Assembly (NCBI GenBank): GCA_963720805.1
Contig: CAVRGT010000010.1
Span: 124,001-188,000, forward strand
DNA length: 64,000 nt
Direction of reading: 5' to 3'
From: VRUE01 sp963720805
GTDB taxonomy: Bacteria > Actinomycetota > Thermoleophilia > Solirubrobacterales > 70-9
The notes beneath the pieces are model-generated. The model saw only the letters and a program-made list of their open reading frames with translations, was not told the origin of the DNA and ran no database searches. Below are positions 24,585 through 34,619 of this stretch, piece by piece. How positions within the stretch are numbered: the stretch's first letter is position 1; every line of letters begins with the position of its first letter. The position numbers and the translations under genes were made by a program.

Positions 24585-27500
24585 ATGGCTTCCGCTCCCA
24601 CAGCCCACGTCCCGCCGCAGAACATCGAGGCTGAGGAATCGGTGCTGGGGGCGATGCTGGTCTCCGAGGCAACGCTGACCCGGGTGATCGACGAGGTCAA
24701 GCTCAACGCCGCCGACTTCTACCTCGAGAAGCACGGGGCGATCTTCACCTGCGTCCACGATCTCTACGCGGCCTCCAAGCCGGTCGACGAGCTCAGCGTC
24801 ACCGAGGCCCTGGTTCAGCGCAACCAGATCGAGCAGGCGGGGGGCAAGCACTACGTCTCCGAGCTGGCGGCCAAGGTTCCCGCCGCCGGCAACGCCAAGC
24901 ACTACGCCGAGATCGTCCAGCAGAACTCGCTGTTGCGCCGCCTGCTCGGCGCCGGCCAGGAGATCCAGGGTTGGGTCCACGAGCGCGACGGCGAACCGCG
25001 CGAGCTCTCCGAGCGGGCCGAGAAGCTGCTCTTCGACGTCGCCCACAAAGAGCAGGCAAGCGACTTCAAACTGCTCTCGGAGATCCTCCACGGCGAGGTA
25101 GACCGGCTCGAGAAGCTTTCAACCGGCGAGCTCGAACTGACGGGAACGCCGTCGGGGTTCCGCGACATCGACGCGGTCACGGGCGGGTTCCAGCCGGGCA
25201 ACCTGATCATCGTCGCTGCAAGGCCTGCTATGGGAAAGTGCCTCGGGAAATCTCGATTGATCTACGATCCTTTGAGCGGTGCGCGGCGGCGGGTCGGCGA
25301 TCTCTACGAGGCCGCCAAGCGTGGCGAGGATGTTTGGGTTGCATCGTTGGGTTCCGATCTGAAGATGAGGCCGGCGAAGGCCTTGGCAATTGCGAGGAAC
25401 GGCCGCAAGCGGGTCTATAGGTTGACTACAAGGCTTGGTCGACAGCTTGAGGCAACTTCGAATCATCCGGTACTGACCAGCTCTGGATGGCAGGAGCTCG
25501 GCACCGTCAATTCGGGTGACCGCGTCGCGGTTCCCAGGCGACTCCCCGGTCCGTCTCAGCCGCTTGAGCTCCCGGACCGCGAGGTTGTTCTCCTAGGCGC
25601 GCTGATCGCGGACGGGGCTATCGGCGGCCGAACCCCATGTTTCTGCTTTGGAGAGGGTTCGCCTGTGCTACCAGAGGTGGAGAAGGCGGCCCATAGCTAT
25701 GGCGTTCGACTGAAGCTTGGAGGGGCGCGCAGCCATGGCACGGCGGTCATCAGCGCAGGACGGGGACACGGCCCCAACCCAGTGACTCAAATGCTCAGGC
25801 ACCACGGTCTGATGGGCCTCCGTTCGGCCGAGAAGTTCGTTCCGGATGAAATTTTCAGCCTCAGCGACGAGCAGATCGCTCGCTTCCTCGGCGTCATGTA
25901 CGCCTGCGACGGCCACGTCTACTGCAGCGATCGTCTGGCACAGATCGGCTACACGACGATCAGCGAGCGGCTTGCTCGGGACGTTCAGCACCTGCTGTTG
26001 CGGCTCGGCATCGTCGCGACGATCCGGACGCTGAAGCGGCCCGTCTATGAGGGAACGGGCAAGGTTGCTCGGGAGATTCGCATCACCTCTCAGGAGAGTC
26101 TGCGCCGCTTCTGTGAGCTGATCCACGTTCCCGGCAAGGAAGCGAAGCAAGACGAGGTGCTGGAGCGGCTTGGGTCTGCTCCACGGTCGACGAACACCGA
26201 CACGCTCCCCCGCAATATCTGGGACGAGATCCTGTTTGCCAAGGGCGGTCGCTCCTGGGCTGATGTCAGCGAGCTGACTGGTCGCCCTCGCACTCACAAC
26301 TGGCACGTCGGCAAGCGCTCACCTTCTCGTGGGCTCGTCGCGGAGCTGACAACCGTAATCGCCTCGCCGGCCCTCGAGGAGCTCTGCGACTCCGACATAT
26401 GGTGGGACGAGGTCGAGTCGGTCCAGTATGTGGGCGAAGAAGAGACCTACGACCTCGACGTGCCAGGGCTGCGCAATTTCGTCGCCGACGACATCATCGT
26501 CCACAACAGCGCGATCGTCGCCAATATCGCCGAAAACATCGCGGTCAAGCACAACCAGCCGGTCGCCTTCTTCTCGCTCGAGATGTCGGAGGTCGAGCTG
26601 GCGCAGCGCTTCATTGCCTGCCGGGCGCGGATCTCGGGCGACAAGCTGCGCAAGGGGCAGGTCTCCCAGAAAGATTGGCCGAAGGTGGTGCGGGCCTGCA
26701 ACGAGCTCGAGCAGGCGCCGCTTTGGTTCGACGATTCCTCCGACCTCGGCGTACTCGATCTGCGGGCCAAGGCGCGGCGGCTGCACGCCCAGGAACAGGA
26801 CAAGGGCGGGCTCGGGCTGATCATCGTCGACTACCTGCAGCTGATGCGCACCGACGACCCGCGCGCAAACCGGGTCGAGCAGGTCGGCCAGATCAGCCGT
26901 GGGCTGAAGATCCTCGCCCGCGAGCTCGAGGTGCCAGTGCTGGCGATCTCCCAGCTCTCGCGTGCCCCCGAGCAGCGCCACCCGCCAAAGCCGATGCTCT
27001 CGGACCTGAGAGAGTCGGGATGTCTTTCCGGCGAGTCTCTCGTTTACCTCCCGCGCGAGGGTGAGCGGCGCCCGATCAAGACGTTGGTAGGCAAGCGGAA
27101 CTTCGAAGTCCTCGCACTGGACCCAGAGAGCTGGCAGCTTCGTCCCGCTCTGGCGGAGAAGGCGTTCTCGACTGGGAGCAAGCCCGTCTTCAAGCTGAGG
27201 ACGAGGCTCGGCCGGACGATCCGCGCCACCGGCAACCACAAGTTCCTCACCATCAACGGCTGGAAGCGCCTCGACGAGTTGGAGGTGGGAGACCCTGTTG
27301 CAGTTCCGGGGCAGCTCCCGGGGCCGGAGCTCGCCTCGATGAACGAGAACGAGCTGGCTCTGCTGGGTCACCTGATTGGAGACGGCTGCACGCTGCCGCG
27401 GCACGCGATCCAGTACACGAGCAATGAGCAAAAGCTGGCCGATCATGTCGCGGAGCTCGCGCGGCGGGTTTTCGGTGACGCGGTCCGCCCTCGGGTTCGG

Positions 27501-28562
27501 CGTGAGCGACGCTGGTTTCAGACCTACATCCCGGCCAGTGGCCACCTGACCCACCGCAAGCGCAACCCGGTTGCCGCCTGGCTCGACGAGCTCGGTGTCT
27601 TCGGCCTACGGTCACACGAGAAGCGCGTGCCGGCGAAGGTCTTTGCTCAACCTCGGTGGGCCATCGCAACCTTCTTGAGGCATCTCTGGGCGACCGACGG
27701 AAGTGTCTGGCTGGGTGGCCCTCGCGAAACGGCAAACGTCTACTACTCGACCAGCAGCCCGGGCCTGGCTCACGATGTCTCGCACTTGCTGCTGCGCCTC
27801 GGCATCAATGGCTGCATATCGCGGCACTCCAACCCAAGCAAGGGTCGGCCGCAATTCCACGTCGCGATAACCGGTGGTTCGGAACTGGTCCGGTTCCTTG
27901 AGGTGGTTGGAGCGCTTGGGGCCAACAAGGGCCGTCACGCCAGCGCGATCCTCGACTACTTCGACGGTCGCGCCCGCAACCCCAATTCGGATGTGATCCC
28001 GAAGCAGGTGTGGCGGAGCCTGGTCGTGCCCGCGATGGCGGAGTCGGGGATGACCACGCGGGAAATGCAGGCGGCTATCGACACCAACTACTGCGGCACC
28101 GCGCTGTATAGGAGCGGGCTGAGCCGGGAGCGGGCAATGCGGGTGGGCGCCGCGGTTCGCTGCGAGGAGCTCGTCGACTTGGCGCTTGGCGACGCCTACT
28201 GGGATCCAGTCGCTTCGATCGAGGCCGACGGAGAAGAAGAGGTTTTCGACATCACGGTCGCGGGTCTTCACAACTTCGTGGCGGACAACGTCGTCGTCCA
28301 CAACTCGATTGAGCAGGATGCCGACGTCGTTGCCTTTCTTTTCCGCGAGGACTACTACCGCGATCCCGACGACGAGCCTGATGGCCTCGCGGACCTGATC
28401 ATCGCCAAGCACAGGAACGGCCCGATCGGCACCCCAAAGCTCGTTTTCCTCGACCGCTTCCCCAAGTTCGCCGACTTCGCCGGCCAGGACCGGCCAATCG
28501 AACAGCCCGCCGGCGAGGGCCCGCCAATCGACGATGTTTCCGCGGTGGGGCCTGAGTTCTGA
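24585..28562 (+). CDS. dnaB: Replicative DNA helicase DnaB, split by two inteins
   Basis: A 1325-residue precursor. After splicing, the host protein would be about 474 residues, the usual DnaB length: N-terminal DnaB domain (PPQNIEAEESVLGAMLVSEA), linker and RecA-like ATPase. The Walker A motif (ARPAMGK then S) is interrupted after the Lys by intein 1, and the segment DLRESG-SIEQDAD by intein 2; the Walker B (LGLIIVDYLQLM) lies between them. Both are known DnaB insertion sites. DnaB is the ring helicase that unwinds DNA at the fork; without splicing at the P-loop this one could not bind ATP. A DnaC-like loader gene overlaps its 3' end. Confidence 0.96.
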   Translation: MASAPTAHVPPQNIEAEESVLGAMLVSEATLTRVIDEVKLNAADFYLEKHGAIFTCVHDLYAASKPVDELSVTEALVQRNQIEQAGGKHYVSELAAKVPAAGNAKHYAEIVQQNSLLRRLLGAGQEIQGWVHERDGEPRELSERAEKLLFDVAHKEQASDFKLLSEILHGEVDRLEKLSTGELELTGTPSGFRDIDAVTGGFQPGNLIIVAARPAMGKCLGKSRLIYDPLSGARRRVGDLYEAAKRGEDVWVASLGSDLKMRPAKALAIARNGRKRVYRLTTRLGRQLEATSNHPVLTSSGWQELGTVNSGDRVAVPRRLPGPSQPLELPDREVVLLGALIADGAIGGRTPCFCFGEGSPVLPEVEKAAHSYGVRLKLGGARSHGTAVISAGRGHGPNPVTQMLRHHGLMGLRSAEKFVPDEIFSLSDEQIARFLGVMYACDGHVYCSDRLAQIGYTTISERLARDVQHLLLRLGIVATIRTLKRPVYEGTGKVAREIRITSQESLRRFCELIHVPGKEAKQDEVLERLGSAPRSTNTDTLPRNIWDEILFAKGGRSWADVSELTGRPRTHNWHVGKRSPSRGLVAELTTVIASPALEELCDSDIWWDEVESVQYVGEEETYDLDVPGLRNFVADDIIVHNSAIVANIAENIAVKHNQPVAFFSLEMSEVELAQRFIACRARISGDKLRKGQVSQKDWPKVVRACNELEQAPLWFDDSSDLGVLDLRAKARRLHAQEQDKGGLGLIIVDYLQLMRTDDPRANRVEQVGQISRGLKILARELEVPVLAISQLSRAPEQRHPPKPMLSDLRESGCLSGESLVYLPREGERRPIKTLVGKRNFEVLALDPESWQLRPALAEKAFSTGSKPVFKLRTRLGRTIRATGNHKFLTINGWKRLDELEVGDPVAVPGQLPGPELASMNENELALLGHLIGDGCTLPRHAIQYTSNEQKLADHVAELARRVFGDAVRPRVRRERRWFQTYIPASGHLTHRKRNPVAAWLDELGVFGLRSHEKRVPAKVFAQPRWAIATFLRHLWATDGSVWLGGPRETANVYYSTSSPGLAHDVSHLLLRLGINGCISRHSNPSKGRPQFHVAITGGSELVRFLEVVGALGANKGRHASAILDYFDGRARNPNSDVIPKQVWRSLVVPAMAESGMTTREMQAAIDTNYCGTALYRSGLSRERAMRVGAAVRCEELVDLALGDAYWDPVASIEADGEEEVFDITVAGLHNFVADNVVVHNSIEQDADVVAFLFREDYYRDPDDEPDGLADLIIAKHRNGPIGTPKLVFLDRFPKFADFAGQDRPIEQPAGEGPPIDDVSAVGPEF
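25239..26507 (+). mobile_element. Intein 1, in the DnaB P-loop (423 residues)
   Basis: Starts at Cys219 of the precursor (CLGKSRLIYDPLSG), ends VADDIIVHN, and the first downstream host residue is Ser642. The N-terminal splicing blocks include RLTTRLGRQLEATSNHPVLT (block B with the T-x-x-H-like SNHP) and the C-terminal blocks YDLDVPGLRNFVADDIIVHN. The middle carries a LAGLIDADG homing endonuclease with LLGALIADGAIG (about 25590-25625) and FLGVMYACDGHVYC (about 25885-25925). Third codon positions are clearly less G/C-biased than in the host part, as expected for a laterally moving element. Confidence 0.93.
27021..28304 (+). mobile_element. Intein 2, at the DnaB ESG/SIEQ site (428 residues)
   Basis: Starts at Cys813 (CLSGESLVYLPREGERRPIK) and ends FVADNVVVHN before Ser1241. 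Splicing block B reads IRATGNHKFLTINGWKRL; blocks F/G read FDITVAGLHNFVADNVVVHN. Its endonuclease has LLGHLIGDGC (about 27360) and FLRHLWATDGSVWLGG (about 27670-27720) as the two LAGLIDADG-like motifs. It resembles intein 1 most around A-x-DV-x-HLLLRLGI, suggesting a common ancestry, but the host sites differ. The site is the same as in other bacterial DnaB inteins. Confidence 0.93.
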
Positions 28563-29293
28563 TGCCGGCGATTCCCCGCAGCGAACCCTTCCGCGAACAG
28601 GCCTGCCCGCTCGGCGTCTGCGACGGCTCAGGCTGGATTCTCGGGCCCGAAGACGTCGCCCGCGAGTGCGAGTGCCGGGCGGCGCGGCTCAAACGCGGCC
28701 GCGTGCGCGGCGTCGCCTCGGTGATCCCGCCGCGCTACCGCGGCGTCTCCTTCGACCGGCCGCCGGTTTCCGACATGGCTCGCGACCTGCAGACCAAGGC
28801 CGCGGTCGGCGAGGTTCGCGGCTTCGTCGACGACCTCGACGCCCGGCTCGAGGCGGGGAGGGGGCTGTGGATCTTCGGCGACACCGGCACCGGCAAGACG
28901 ACGCTGGCGATGCTGGTCTCGAAGATGGCCCTGGAGGCCGGCCACTCGGTGGCGATCTACTCGTTGCCGAAGCTGCTTGCCCACATCCGCCGCACCTACG
29001 ACTCGGAGCCCGGGGGAGACTCCTACCTCGCCTTCTTCGAGCGGCTGACCTCGGTCGATCTGCTCCACATCGACGACCTCGGCGCCGAGAAACGCAGCGA
29101 CTGGGTGCTCGAGCAGCTCTACGCGCTGATCAACGAGCGCTACGAGGCGCAGCGCTCGGTTCTGGTCACGACCAACCTCCCGCACGAGGAGCTCGAGGAG
29201 CAGATCGGCAGTCGAACGGTCTCGCGGCTGAGCCAGATCTGCGACGAGGTGCCGCTCTTCGGCGACGATCGCCGCTACGGCAAGGTCGCATAG
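28562..29293 (+). CDS. DnaC/DnaI-like helicase loader ATPase
   Basis: 243 residues. The N-terminal quarter has a Cys-rich CPLGVCDGSG and CECRAAR segment that could bind zinc, as in DnaC/DnaI N-domains. The AAA+ core has Walker A GDTGTGKT (106-113), Walker B LLHIDDLG (D171-D172), sensor 1 LVTTNLP, and the GSRTVSRL arginine finger/initiator-type motif. The ATG overlaps the last base of the dnaB stop (TGATG), so the two are co-translated. The adjacency to dnaB supports the loader function more than family similarity alone, because IstB-like transposition ATPases look alike. Confidence 0.88.
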   Translation: MPAIPRSEPFREQACPLGVCDGSGWILGPEDVARECECRAARLKRGRVRGVASVIPPRYRGVSFDRPPVSDMARDLQTKAAVGEVRGFVDDLDARLEAGRGLWIFGDTGTGKTTLAMLVSKMALEAGHSVAIYSLPKLLAHIRRTYDSEPGGDSYLAFFERLTSVDLLHIDDLGAEKRSDWVLEQLYALINERYEAQRSVLVTTNLPHEELEEQIGSRTVSRLSQICDEVPLFGDDRRYGKVA

Positions 29294-29321
29294 CCGACCG
29301 AATCGGCACAATGCTGCGGCG

Positions 29322-30674
<1,353 letters not shown>

Positions 30675-30698
30675 TCAGCCCGGCCAACCCCGGCGGGC

Positions 30699-31460
30699 TC
30701 AGCCGAGGGTGGTTCCTGAGAGCGCGGTGACCTTCCAGGCGCCGCCTTCTTCCCTCAGCGGCATCGCGTACTTGATGTGGCCGGCGCCGTAGTAGATCAG
30801 GAAGCCCTGTTCGCCATCGCGCCGCAGGCTGCCCGCGTCGACCGTGGTGATTTCACGCTCCACCGCGGCCGGCAGGGGTCGGGTGAAGGCCTTGAGCACA
30901 GTCGCGCAGTCGGCTCCCTGGGATTTAGCCGACTGGTTGGCGAGCTGTTCAAGCTGTTCGATATTTGACTTCGCCAGGTAGGAGCAGGCTTTGTCCCATT
31001 CTTGCGCGGCGCGGGAGAGGTAAAAGTTGTGAACTACTTCGGCGGCTTCCTGCAGTTCGGATTCGTCGCTCTCGCCCCCGAATTCCTGGATGCTGTTGTC
31101 GCCGCCCTTGCTGCGGAACTGACCTGAGCCTCCACCGGAGACCTTGAGCGGGGTTTCCACGTCCTTACGTCCGGCTCCACCGCCGGAATTTGAGTCTGAT
31201 CCCCCGCTCTGCTTTTGGCTCTGCGCCTGGTCGCCACCCTGAGCGGCCTTCTGCTGCCCTCCCTGCCCAGTGCCCCGGGAGTGGCTGTCGGCCCCGTTCT
31301 GGGCATCGGCTCCGCTCGTCGTCGTGGCGGCGGTCGATTCCAGCTTTGCCGTGTCGGTCGAGTTGGAGTCGGAGCTTCCGCAGGCAGCGAGAAAAGCCGC
31401 CGCGAGCACGGCGGCAGAGAAAGCCGCGAACGAACGTATCCCCACCCTGGTCACCGTCAC
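30699..31460 (-). CDS. Lipoprotein, paralog of its upstream neighbour
   Basis: About 253 residues. The N-terminus has a signal with lipobox LAAC followed by GSS, so it should be lipid-anchored outside the cell. A long low-complexity linker (Ser/Gly/Gln/Ala) leads to a C-terminal domain (EAAEVVHNFYLSRAAQEWDK ... WKVTALSGTTLG). That domain resembles the one in the next upstream gene (EADEAVSDFLATRSKEDWTA ... WRVAALSAERLG), with matching single cysteines. GTG codons at 31460, 31454 and 31445 are all possible starts. It converges with purA. Function unknown. Confidence 0.75.
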   Translation of the reverse strand: MTVTRVGIRSFAAFSAAVLAAAFLAACGSSDSNSTDTAKLESTAATTTSGADAQNGADSHSRGTGQGGQQKAAQGGDQAQSQKQSGGSDSNSGGGAGRKDVETPLKVSGGGSGQFRSKGGDNSIQEFGGESDESELQEAAEVVHNFYLSRAAQEWDKACSYLAKSNIEQLEQLANQSAKSQGADCATVLKAFTRPLPAAVEREITTVDAGSLRRDGEQGFLIYYGAGHIKYAMPLREEGGAWKVTALSGTTLG

Positions 31461-31486
31461 CGATTGTATGCGAACGGTCCGCTCGT

Positions 31487-32008
31487 TCAACCCAGGCGCT
31501 CGGCCGAGAGCGCCGCGACCCGCCACTCGCCGTCCTCTTCGTCCAGCGGCGTCGCGTAGACATTCTTGCCCTGCCCGTAGATCAGGTATGCCTTAGCGCC
31601 CTGGCGGCGCATGCTGCCGCCATCGATCGCCGCACCCTCTTTCTTTTCCTGCGGCGAGAGAACCACGAAGGCATCGAGGAATGCGGGGCACGACTTGTCG
31701 GCGAGGCCGGTTGAGCTGATCGCGAGGTGTTCGAGTTTGTCAAGCAGCGGTTTAGAGAGCTGGGCGCAGATCGCCGTCCAGTCTTCCTTGGAGCGGGTGG
31801 CGAGGAAGTCGCTCACTGCTTCGTCTGCTTCTTCGAGTTCGGAATCGCTGCCCTCTTCGCCAAAATCGAGCAGCGGGCTTTTGGTCTGGCCGCGGAACTG
31901 GTCCGAGCTACTTGCCGAGCTCGAGTCGCCACAGGCGCCGAGCAGGGCCGCGGCGAGCGCGGCCAGAACGAAAATCACAGGCAGCCTTGTCCGGTGGGCC
32001 CCGCTCAT
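31487..32008 (-). CDS. Lipoprotein with the same C-terminal domain
   Basis: 173 residues from the ATG of MSGAHRTRLP. Signal helix LPVIFVLAALAAALLGACGD with lipobox LGAC. The linker is shorter than in the paralog downstream. The shared domain has the pattern E-x-x-x-V-x-x-F-x-x-x-R-x-x-x-x-W, a Cys in the AQLSK/CPAF region, a G-G-S-M-R-R-x-G turn and the closing W-R-V-A-A-L-S. Twenty-six bases separate the two genes, so they are probably one transcript. A divergent TetR gene starts 88 bases away and may control them. Confidence 0.78.
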   Translation of the reverse strand: MSGAHRTRLPVIFVLAALAAALLGACGDSSSASSSDQFRGQTKSPLLDFGEEGSDSELEEADEAVSDFLATRSKEDWTAICAQLSKPLLDKLEHLAISSTGLADKSCPAFLDAFVVLSPQEKKEGAAIDGGSMRRQGAKAYLIYGQGKNVYATPLDEEDGEWRVAALSAERLG

Positions 32009-32096
32009 CGGCGGCGATTGTATTGGCGCTCTCACAACGGAGACTCGGGGGTACAGAAAGATCGCGCAACCGCGTCCCGTCCTCTACAGTCTGGGA

Positions 32097-32786
32097 GTGG
32101 CTTCAGGTAGACGCACGGCTAGGCTGAGCGAGCGGCTGCCCAGGGGCCGGCACGGGTTGCCGCGGGAGGCCGTGACGGAGTCCCAGCGCATCCGCATCCT
32201 CCAGGCGATGATCGAGGTCGTCTCCGAGCGCGGCTACCCCGAGACGCGGGTCGTCGACGTGATCGGCGTCGCCGGCGTCTCCCGCAAGACCTTCTACGAA
32301 CTCTTCTCCTCCAAGGAGGACTGCTTCCTCGCCACCTACGACGTGTTGCTCGGCAACCTGCTCGGCGACACCGCCCGCGGCTTCGAATCCAAACCGGGAA
32401 CGTCCTGGGCCGAGCGGGTCGCCGCGGGCCTCGGCGAGCTGCTCAAGCACCTCTCCGAGCACCCCGACGAGGCCCGCTTCGCGATCGTCGAGGTGCTCGC
32501 CGCCGGTCCCAAGGCGCTTGCTCGCCGCGATGCCGCGCTGCGCCAGTTCACCGGCTTCCTCGACGCCGGCCGCGCCGAAACCTCGGTCGAGTTGCCGGGG
32601 ATCACCTCGCTCTCGCTGGCCGGCGGCATCAACGAGCTGCTCTACAGCGAGATCCTGCACGGCGCCGCCGCCCGCCTGCCCAGCCGCCTGCCCGACCTGA
32701 TGTTCTGGATCACCCTGCCCTTCCTCGGCCCCGAGGGTGCCGCCGAGGAGCGTGAGCGCACCCGGATCTCGATGCTCGAGAGCTAG
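32097..32786 (+). CDS. TetR-family transcriptional regulator
   Basis: 229 residues from a GTG. After a basic N-terminal tail, the HTH domain spans about residues 28-75 (ILQAMIEVVSERGYPETRVV, DVIGVAGVSRKTFYELFSSK, EDCFLATYD), the canonical TetR fold ending in the tyrosine/phenylalanine helix. The C-terminal ligand domain is alpha-helical (SLAGGINELLYSEILHGAAA). It is divergent from the lipoprotein pair, the usual position for a TetR repressor acting on a neighbour, although no clear palindrome was recognised in the 88 bases between them. Confidence 0.9.
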   Translation: MASGRRTARLSERLPRGRHGLPREAVTESQRIRILQAMIEVVSERGYPETRVVDVIGVAGVSRKTFYELFSSKEDCFLATYDVLLGNLLGDTARGFESKPGTSWAERVAAGLGELLKHLSEHPDEARFAIVEVLAAGPKALARRDAALRQFTGFLDAGRAETSVELPGITSLSLAGGINELLYSEILHGAAARLPSRLPDLMFWITLPFLGPEGAAEERERTRISMLES

Positions 32787-32937
32787 CCCGGCTGGATTGC
32801 AAGGCCGCTCCTTTCGCCGCAAGGCCGGGTTTACCTAGATTGGGATACTGATATTTTGGGCAGTGGAGGGATTGTCCAAGGCTTAGCTATTGGCCGGGGC
32901 TGACACGGCCAGGCCGCAAAGGAGAGAGATAGACCAC

Positions 32938-33705
32938 ATGCGCAAGCGTTTGATTACGACATTGGCACTGGCGGCAGCACTTGCCGTCGCAGTCGCCGGG
33001 ATTGCCACGGCGGACAAGCCGACCATCGTCCAGGCGGGGAACCTGAAGCTGACTCTGAATGGCGGCTTCACTCCGAAGGCGCTGCCGAAGAGCGGCAAGC
33101 CGGCCCCGATCAGCCTCAACGTCAGCGGCAAGATCCAGACCGTCGACGGCAGCCACATTCCGGCGGTGAAGGAAATCATCGTCGAAACCGACAAGAACGG
33201 CTCGATCGACACCAAGGGCCTGCCCAAGTGCACCGCGGGCAAACTGCAGGCGCAGGACACCCAGCACGCTGAAGCCATCTGCAAGAAGGCGATCATCGGC
33301 AGCGGCAAGACCAACGTCGAAGTCGAATTTCCCGAATCGTCGCCGTTCATCGCCAAGAGCAAGTTGCTCGCCTTCAACGGTGGCACCAGCGGTGGCAAGA
33401 CGACGATCTACATCCACGCTTACCTGAGCTCGCCGGTCTCGGCGGCGGTCGTCACCACGGTAAAAATCTCGAAGATCCACAACGGCCGCTACGGCACCAA
33501 GTCGGTCGCCTCGATCCCCAAGATCGCCGGCGGCTACGGCTCGGCGAAGGAATTTGAACTGACCTTCGACCGCGGCTACAAAAACACGCCGTTCCTGTTC
33601 GCCAACTGCCCGGACGGTCACCTCAACGCGAAGGCCACCTCGGTCTTCTCCGACGGCACGAAGCTGACCGGCAGCTTTGTCCGCTCCTGCAAGCCGAAGG
33701 GCTAG
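32938..33705 (+). CDS. Secreted protein, paralog of 10.2 kb and 33.8 kb genes
   Basis: 255 residues with a strong AAAGGAGAG Shine-Dalgarno. Signal peptide KRLITTLALAAALAVAVAG, cleaved near ATA. The mature protein begins VQAGNLKLTLNGGFTPKALP and has IVETDKNGSIDTKGLPKC and FVRSCKPKG at the end, the two cysteines bracketing the domain. The region from FPESSPFIAK to YIHAYLSSPV is beta-rich. It is most similar to the next gene and more distantly to the gene at 10160. Lys/Gly rich and exported; function unknown. A strong terminator follows. Confidence 0.85.
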   Translation: MRKRLITTLALAAALAVAVAGIATADKPTIVQAGNLKLTLNGGFTPKALPKSGKPAPISLNVSGKIQTVDGSHIPAVKEIIVETDKNGSIDTKGLPKCTAGKLQAQDTQHAEAICKKAIIGSGKTNVEVEFPESSPFIAKSKLLAFNGGTSGGKTTIYIHAYLSSPVSAAVVTTVKISKIHNGRYGTKSVASIPKIAGGYGSAKEFELTFDRGYKNTPFLFANCPDGHLNAKATSVFSDGTKLTGSFVRSCKPKG

Positions 33706-33719
33706 CGAGCACCACGTCT

Positions 33720-33761
33720 GAGCAAGAAAGGGCGGCCATTTGGCCGCCCTTTCTTTTGCTC
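33720..33761 (+). terminator. Strong intrinsic terminator
   Basis: Perfect stem of GAAAGGGCGGCC-type sequence (13 bp core, extended at the base) around an ATTT loop, followed by TTTCTTTT. It ends the secreted-protein gene 15 bases upstream and separates it from its paralog downstream. The symmetric A-run would also let it work for the opposite strand. Confidence 0.9.
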
Positions 33762-33810
33762 AACACGAAATAAATGGTTAGCCCACTTTCGGTGCGGGTA
33801 GGCTCTTAGC

Positions 33811-34596
33811 GTGGGCAAACGCTTGACACTCGTCTTCTCCGCGGTGGCGCTGTTCGTCTTGGTCGCCGTCGGCCTGGCAGTCGCAAAGGGCGGCGAAAAG
33901 CCCTTCGTGACGACGGTCGGCAATCTGAGGATTACGGCCAACGGGAGCTTCAGCCCGAAGCGGCTGCCGAAGAACAAGCTGGCGCCGATCACGCTGAACC
34001 TCAGCGGCAAGATCCAAAGCCTCGATCACACCCACCCGCCGGCGATCCAGGAAGTGATCGTCGAAACAGACAAGAACGGGGCGATCAACGCCAAGGGCCT
34101 GCCGGTCTGCACCTCGGGCAAACTCCAGGCGCAGACCACGGACAAGGCCAGGGCGATCTGCAGGAAGGCGATCATCGGCGAAGGCAAGACCAGCGTCGAG
34201 GTCGAATTCCCCGAATCGAATCCCTTCATCGCGAAGAGCACGTTGCTTGTCTTCAACGGCGGCGTGCACGGCGGCAAGACGAAGGTCTTCGTCCACGCCT
34301 ACCTGAGCTCACCGGTCTCCGCCGCGGTCGTCGTCCCGGTAACGGTGACGAAGATCCACCACGGTCGCTACGGGCTCAAGACGGTGGCGAGGATCCCCAA
34401 GATCGCCGGCGGCTACGGCTCGCCGCTGAGCTTCAAGCTCAAGGTCGGCCGCAAGTTCACCTACAAGGGCAAGCGCCAGAGCTACCTCCTGGCCAAGTGC
34501 CCCGACGGCCATCTGCAGGCCAAGGGGATCGGCATATTCAGCGGCCACCTCCGCCTTGCCGGCAGCCTGGTTCGCAGCTGCACGCCGAAGGGCTGA
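33811..34596 (+). CDS. Secreted protein, third member of the family
   Basis: 261 residues, GTG start without an obvious Shine-Dalgarno; the short leader after the terminator may carry its own promoter. Signal KRLTLVFSAVALFVLVAVGL. The mature part aligns throughout with the previous gene: VGNLRITANGSFSPKRLPKN, EVIVETDKNGAINAKGLPVC, FPESNPFIAKSTLLVFNGG and a closing SLVRSCTPKG. Tandem duplication is the simplest origin. Function unknown. Confidence 0.85.
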   Translation: MGKRLTLVFSAVALFVLVAVGLAVAKGGEKPFVTTVGNLRITANGSFSPKRLPKNKLAPITLNLSGKIQSLDHTHPPAIQEVIVETDKNGAINAKGLPVCTSGKLQAQTTDKARAICRKAIIGEGKTSVEVEFPESNPFIAKSTLLVFNGGVHGGKTKVFVHAYLSSPVSAAVVVPVTVTKIHHGRYGLKTVARIPKIAGGYGSPLSFKLKVGRKFTYKGKRQSYLLAKCPDGHLQAKGIGIFSGHLRLAGSLVRSCTPKG

Positions 34597-34619
34597 GCAC
34601 TCCCGGCCGCGCCGCGCGG

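Noticed and set aside
24585..29293. Prophage or transposon interpretation of the DnaB/DnaC-like pair
   Set aside because: The DnaC-like ATPase could be an IstB-type transposition protein, but no transposase or phage gene is near, and dnaB (extein) and purA are normal host genes.
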